A stretch of 64,000 nt of DNA from positions 1-64,000 of the forward strand of contig QHBJ01000034.1 in assembly GCA_003243975.1 (NCBI GenBank), read 5' to 3'. Below the pieces are notes generated by a model that made no database searches, was not told the DNA's origin, and saw nothing but the letters and a program-made list of their open reading frames with translations. Numbering within the stretch: position 1 is the first letter of the stretch; every line of letters starts with the position of its first letter. Both the position numbers and the translations under genes were made by a program. Source of the stretch: Candidatus Meridianibacter frigidus. Its GTDB lineage: Bacteria; Vulcanimicrobiota; Vulcanimicrobiia; Vulcanimicrobiales; Vulcanimicrobiaceae. Below are positions 60,291-64,000 of this stretch, piece after piece.

Positions 60291-61067
60291 TTAAAGAACG
60301 TTTCGTAATCCCATCGCCGCGGCCGCTGCGAACATGGCGATCGCGAGCAACGCTCCCAATTGACGGGTCGAGATGAACTGAGCGAGATAGGCGCCGATCT
60401 GCCCGCCGGCTAGCGCGCCGCAACCTAGCGCAAGCGCCGGGACCCAAGCGATGTCGTGCGCGAACGCGTGCGCAACAATGCCCACCGGAGCGGTAAAGGC
60501 GATGATGGCCGTGGAGGTAGCCGTGACAACCTCCAGCGGCTTGACGGTAAAGTAAAGCAGCATGGGTACTGCGACGATCCCGCCGCCAATTCCGAACAAG
60601 CTGGAAACAAAACCCACGACTAGACCGCATAGAATCCATCCGAGGACGCTGCGCCGGCGGCTGCGACCGGGAATTTCCACCGCGCGGACAGTTCGCAATC
60701 GCAAGAGCACGTCAATCGCTATGCCGGCCATCAGAAATGCAAAAAGCTTGTCGAAAATCGCCGGCGGCAAGCGCGTCGATACGAACGCGCCGGCGATGCT
60801 CGCAGGAATGGCGGCAGTTGCCACCGGCAGAGCGAGGTCGAAAGCAACCCGGCCCTGCCGGGCAAATGAAACCGTGGCGCCAGCCGTATTTGCGAAAACA
60901 AGAACCAGCGAGGTTGCGGCCGCTAGGCCTGGGCTGAAGTGGAAGAAAACTCGCAGGGTCGGGACCGCGATGAATCCGCCGCCCAGTCCAACGATGGAAC
61001 CGAAAATACTGGCGCCCGTTCCGACCAGAGCGAGAGCGAGAATGAGGATCGCGCTAAGATCCGGCAT
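60291..61067 (-). CDS. TSUP-family membrane transporter (TauE/SafE-like)
   Basis: 258 residues with about eight membrane helices in two similar halves: SIVGLGGGFIAVPTLRVFF in the first half, SLFGIGGGIVAVPMLLYF in the second, the repeat typical of TSUP. Exports sulfite, sulfonates or other anions; the substrate is unknown. Follows the cyclase gene by 9 bases on the same strand, so it may be in the same operon. Confidence 0.88.
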   Translation of the reverse strand: MPDLSAILILALALVGTGASIFGSIVGLGGGFIAVPTLRVFFHFSPGLAAATSLVLVFANTAGATVSFARQGRVAFDLALPVATAAIPASIAGAFVSTRLPPAIFDKLFAFLMAGIAIDVLLRLRTVRAVEIPGRSRRRSVLGWILCGLVVGFVSSLFGIGGGIVAVPMLLYFTVKPLEVVTATSTAIIAFTAPVGIVAHAFAHDIAWVPALALGCGALAGGQIGAYLAQFISTRQLGALLAIAMFAAAAAMGLRNVL

Positions 61068-61076
61068 GACGCCGGC

Positions 61077-63050
61077 CTAGGCTCGCACGAGGCGGGGCTC
61101 CTCAGGCGGCGTGGGCTTTTCGTCTTTGCGGCCGACGACATCGTAGATACGGATCGGTTGAACCTTGCCTTTGACGGAAACCGGTTCCAGTTCGATGACG
61201 TCGATGGCGTCTTTGACCTCGTCGTAAGTCGCGTGGCTGATGATGATCTGACCGCCTTTGGCTACATTATATAAGCGCGCCGCGGCGTTCACGTTGTCGC
61301 CGATGACGGTGTAGTTCAATCGGGTGCTGGAACCCAGGTTCCCCATGACGACCTCCCCTGTGTTGATTCCCATGCCGACCGTGAAGATTTTCTTCCCGTC
61401 CGCCGCCCATTTTGCCCCCATCTCTTTGATTTTTTCCTGTTGCTCGATCGCCGCAAGCACTGCATGTTTTGCATCGTCGGGCTTGGGATTGGGTGCCGAG
61501 AAAACTGCCATGACGCAATCGCCGATGAACTTGTCCACGTACCCGCCATGCTTGAAAATGATCGCGCACATTTCTTCAAAGTACTCGTTTAACTGGGCGT
61601 AAATCTCTTCGGGGCTCATGTTTTCCGACATTGAAGTGAAGCCACGAATATCCGAGTAGAAGATCGTAGTTTTCGCGCGCTTGCCTTGTAATGAGAGGGC
61701 CTGCCGGGGGTCCTCGCTCTTGAGCATGTCGTCGACGATCGCGGGGCTGACGTGCGCACCGAACATATTCGTGATCATGCGCTTGTCGGCGCCTTCGGTG
61801 ATGCTTCGGTAGATGGCCACGAAGAGCGTTGCCAGGAGCATCGCCCCGCTAACGTGCAGTTCGTCGAGCCATATAAGACGCGTGCTGAAGAGATATTCGG
61901 ACGTGGCTGCAAAAAGAACGACGACCATCAGGCATAGCAGGATCCCGGTCGTCTCGCGAAACTGCGTCACGAAAAAGCCCAGCAGAAACGGAAGGAAGAT
62001 GAGCAGGGCGATGTCGAGTGCGGGGGGCACACGCTGGATGAACTTGTGCGAGAGGATCTGATCCATGAAACGAAGGTTCGCAAACACGCCTGGATAGCGT
62101 CCCGCCGGCGTCAGCACGAAATCTCCCAATGCCTGCGCCGTCGCCCCGACCACGACGATCTTTCCAGCGACCAGTGCGCGTAGGTCGGCAATGCTCTCGG
62201 TATACGCGGTGGAAAACGACTCGGACTGAACGAAGGGCACGAAGATCTTCTCGGCCCCCACGCGCGTTTCGATGTCTTGAAAGTTCGCGCTCCAGAAGGG
62301 GACGAGCAGCATCGAGCCGCTGCCGTCCAGGGGAATGGTTTGGTTTGCGTATCTTGCTTCCCACTGGTTGACATTCCGTACGGCCTGACCGCTGAAAATG
62401 TGGAGCGCCGCCGCGGTCAAAGAGAAATAGTTTCCTTGATTCGTACCGGCGCCGCTGACGTTCAGCTCTAGGGGCTGCCCGATTACGTATCCCCCCGGCG
62501 TATCAACTGTCGTGTACCCGGACGCCGCGGCAAACTTCGCCAGATTTGGATCGATGCTGTTCACTCCGAACTGGCCTTTGCTTGTAGTGGTTACGTTGAA
62601 CGTAAGGATGGTAGGCATCGCGCGCATTCCCGCCGCGAAGGACTGGTCGTCCTTCGGGTTGGCCGATGGCTCCAAGAAGTTTACGTCGAAACCGACCACC
62701 TTCGCCCCCGCTTGTTTCAACCGCTTGAGCAGCGTGCCGTAAACGGCCCGTGGCCATGGAAAGACATTTAGATTGGCCTTCTTATCGGCGAACGATTCCT
62801 CGTCGATGGTCAAGAGGACCAATTGGGGGTTTATGGCTTGCGTGTCGACCGTTTGGATGTGTAGCTTCTCAAACCAGCCCTGATCGGCGGCCTTTCGCAT
62901 GAGCTGGCTATGGAAGATAAGATCTTGCAAGCGGTTCGCAAAGGTAGCCCGCTCGATGGGCATCAGATAAAAAACCAATCCGATGAAACTAGCCAGTCCG
63001 GAGAGCACCAACCCGACTACGAACGTGCGGATGCGCCGCTTCTTGAACAT
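61077..63050 (-). CDS. CHASE2-domain adenylate cyclase
   Basis: 657 residues. N-terminal membrane helix, then an extracytoplasmic CHASE2 sensor (about residues 45-330: LLTIDEESFADKKANL, RALVAGKIVVVGATAQAL), then three membrane helices and a class III cyclase domain (about 450-640). Metal and ATP residues: FYSDIRGFTSM and GYVDKFIGDCVMAVF, and YTVIGDNVNAAARL; the Lys in VDKF and Asp in IGDN favour ATP over GTP. It makes cAMP in response to an unknown external signal. Only 2 bases from efp upstream on the same strand. Confidence 0.92.
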   Translation of the reverse strand: MFKKRRIRTFVVGLVLSGLASFIGLVFYLMPIERATFANRLQDLIFHSQLMRKAADQGWFEKLHIQTVDTQAINPQLVLLTIDEESFADKKANLNVFPWPRAVYGTLLKRLKQAGAKVVGFDVNFLEPSANPKDDQSFAAGMRAMPTILTFNVTTTSKGQFGVNSIDPNLAKFAAASGYTTVDTPGGYVIGQPLELNVSGAGTNQGNYFSLTAAALHIFSGQAVRNVNQWEARYANQTIPLDGSGSMLLVPFWSANFQDIETRVGAEKIFVPFVQSESFSTAYTESIADLRALVAGKIVVVGATAQALGDFVLTPAGRYPGVFANLRFMDQILSHKFIQRVPPALDIALLIFLPFLLGFFVTQFRETTGILLCLMVVVLFAATSEYLFSTRLIWLDELHVSGAMLLATLFVAIYRSITEGADKRMITNMFGAHVSPAIVDDMLKSEDPRQALSLQGKRAKTTIFYSDIRGFTSMSENMSPEEIYAQLNEYFEEMCAIIFKHGGYVDKFIGDCVMAVFSAPNPKPDDAKHAVLAAIEQQEKIKEMGAKWAADGKKIFTVGMGINTGEVVMGNLGSSTRLNYTVIGDNVNAAARLYNVAKGGQIIISHATYDEVKDAIDVIELEPVSVKGKVQPIRIYDVVGRKDEKPTPPEEPRLVRA

Positions 63051-63052
63051 CT

Positions 63053-63616
63053 TTACGACTGGCTGCGCCCGATATAGCGGCGGTCGCGAGTGTCGATGCG
63101 AACGACGTCGCCTTCGTTGACGAAGAGTGGGACCTGCACGATGGCTCCGGTTTCAAGCGTCGCTGGTTTGGTCGTCCCCGTGGCGGTATCGCCTTTGAAC
63201 CCCGGGTCCGTTCCGGTGATCCTCAACTCAATGTGGGCCGGAAGGTCGCAGCCGATGGGAACTCCGTCGTGCATCTGCACGTCGACCACCATGCCATCTT
63301 TGAGAAAATCGGCCGGGTCGCCGATCAGGTCGCGCTGCAGCGTAACGTTCTCGAAGGTTTCCTGATCCATGAAGTGATAGCCGTCCGCATCGTTGTAAAG
63401 CATTTGCATTTGCCGGTTGTCCACGGTGGCGCGCTCGAGCTTCTCCCCGGCGCGAAAGGTTCGCTCGACCGTGGCGCCGGTCTTGGCATTCTTGAGCCGC
63501 GTCCGTACGAAGGCCGCACCTTTACCGGGCTTTACGTGAAGAAACTCAATGACGGTCCAGAGCTGCCCATCGATGACGATGGTGATTCCGCCGCGCAGAT
63601 CATTCGAAGAGATCAT
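63053..63616 (-). CDS. efp: Elongation factor P
   Basis: 187 residues, three-domain EF-P. The domain I loop [10 protein letters not shown] carries the modifiable Lys near residue 34. LNNAK-type second domain ([15 protein letters not shown]) and C-terminal [18 protein letters not shown] complete it. It relieves ribosome stalling at polyproline, relevant here as many proteins in the window have Pro-rich stretches. The start at ATG 63616 lies 9 bases from the plsY end. Confidence 0.95.
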   Translation of the reverse strand: MISSNDLRGGITIVIDGQLWTVIEFLHVKPGKGAAFVRTRLKNAKTGATVERTFRAGEKLERATVDNRQMQMLYNDADGYHFMDQETFENVTLQRDLIGDPADFLKDGMVVDVQMHDGVPIGCDLPAHIELRITGTDPGFKGDTATGTTKPATLETGAIVQVPLFVNEGDVVRIDTRDRRYIGRSQS

Positions 63617-63625
63617 GACCCGCGG

Positions 63626-64000
63626 CTAATACGAAGCGCGGTCTGGGTTGCCCTCGTTTCGTTTGCGCCACGGCCGAAGCAGGGGCAGCGTATGTTCCCG
63701 ACCGTGCAGCAGACGACCGATATTCTCGCGGTGCGTGTAGACAATGAGTACGGCCGCAAAGACTCCGTACGCCACGTACGCGGGCCGTCGCGTGAAATAC
63801 CAAAGCGTAAAGGGAGCGAGCGCATTGGCCAGCAGCGAGCCAACCGAACTAAACGCGGTGGCTCCCGCACCGGCCACCCACCCGCCGGCTGAAACGATTC
63901 CGGCCGCCCACGACAGTGCGAAGATTGCACCGACCGAGGTAGCGACGCCCTTGCCGCCTCGGCCTGCAAGCCACGGCGAAAAGCAGTGCCCCAACACCGC
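63626..64000 (-). CDS. plsY: Glycerol-3-phosphate acyltransferase PlsY, 5' end off the window
   Basis: The visible 124 or so residues carry GHCFSPWLAGRGGKGVATS, the central glycerol-3-phosphate motif of PlsY, and two to three membrane helices, ending EGNPDRASY. The N-terminal third is beyond 64000. PlsY transfers the acyl group from acyl phosphate to glycerol-3-phosphate, the first step of phospholipid synthesis. Upstream of efp on the same strand. Confidence 0.9.
   Translation of the reverse strand, partial: AVLGHCFSPWLAGRGGKGVATSVGAIFALSWAAGIVSAGGWVAGAGATAFSSVGSLLANALAPFTLWYFTRRPAYVAYGVFAAVLIVYTHRENIGRLLHGREHTLPLLRPWRKRNEGNPDRASY

Overview
The window reads as a gene-dense, fairly GC-rich chromosome segment from a diderm (two-membrane) aerobic bacterium. 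Support for this comes from a TolC-type outer-membrane channel with its periplasmic adaptor, an electron-transfer-flavoprotein:quinone oxidoreductase, a type II NADH dehydrogenase and many exported proteins. I see no phage, transposase, plasmid, rRNA, tRNA or CRISPR locus. The lineage is uncertain. The set of paralogous solute-binding lipoproteins, copper-amine-oxidase-N-like and FecR-like envelope proteins and histone-H1-like tails would fit an uncultured group such as Eremiobacterota (WPS-2), but that is inference. Non-ATG starts (GTG, TTG, and apparently CTG) are frequent, and neighbouring genes often overlap by 1-26 bases.

Layout. 1-9.1 kb: a FecR-domain protein running off the left edge, an M14-like hydrolase, ETF:quinone oxidoreductase, a thiS-thiG-rhodanese group, a methyltransferase, an RCK-pore-RCK potassium channel, a peroxiredoxin with TGA exactly at the catalytic cysteine, a metallo-beta-lactamase hydrolase and a fatty-acid desaturase. 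9.1-17 kb (minus strand): pyrE, a peptide-binding lipoprotein, an EF-G-like GTPase, a PHP phosphoesterase with a histone-like tail, then an ECF sigma factor coupled to an anti-sigma zinc finger fused to an O6-alkylguanine-DNA alkyltransferase. 17-22 kb: a GH125 mannosidase among unknown envelope proteins, ending in a tandem intergenic repeat. 22-29.4 kb: acetate symporter actP with its DUF485 partner, a suf operon (sufC, sufD, sufS, sufU) and a divergent SufR-like regulator plus a NifU-like scaffold.

29.4-35.6 kb: a tight minus operon (38-residue membrane peptide, urate-hydroxylase-like membrane protein, O-methyltransferase, flavin reductase, MBL hydrolase, ThpR), a damaged prepilin gene, folD and a TlpA-type thioredoxin pair. 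35.6-43.5 kb: a six-gene minus-strand run (nitrilase, DUF4337, beta-propeller, phosphodiester glycosidase, TldD, TldE). 43.6-56.5 kb: envelope proteins, a TolC/adaptor export pair without a pump, two tandem solute-binding lipoproteins, a GT87-like membrane transferase, a site-2 protease and NADH dehydrogenase. 56.5-64 kb: a homocitrate/isopropylmalate synthase, a histone-H1-like protein, an M55 aminopeptidase, an SprT-like protein, a TSUP transporter, a CHASE2-adenylate cyclase, efp and a truncated plsY.

Two systems deserve attention first. (1) The UGA-containing peroxiredoxin at 7077-7493 has an RNA hairpin of the right size, distance and loop content to be a bacterial SECIS element, so it is probably a selenoprotein. 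(2) The ECF sigma/ZAS-Ogt pair at 15506-16862 joins a DNA-alkylation sink directly to an anti-sigma domain, which suggests a one-step alkylation-sensing transcription switch, followed downstream by a possible small structured RNA with its own intrinsic terminator.
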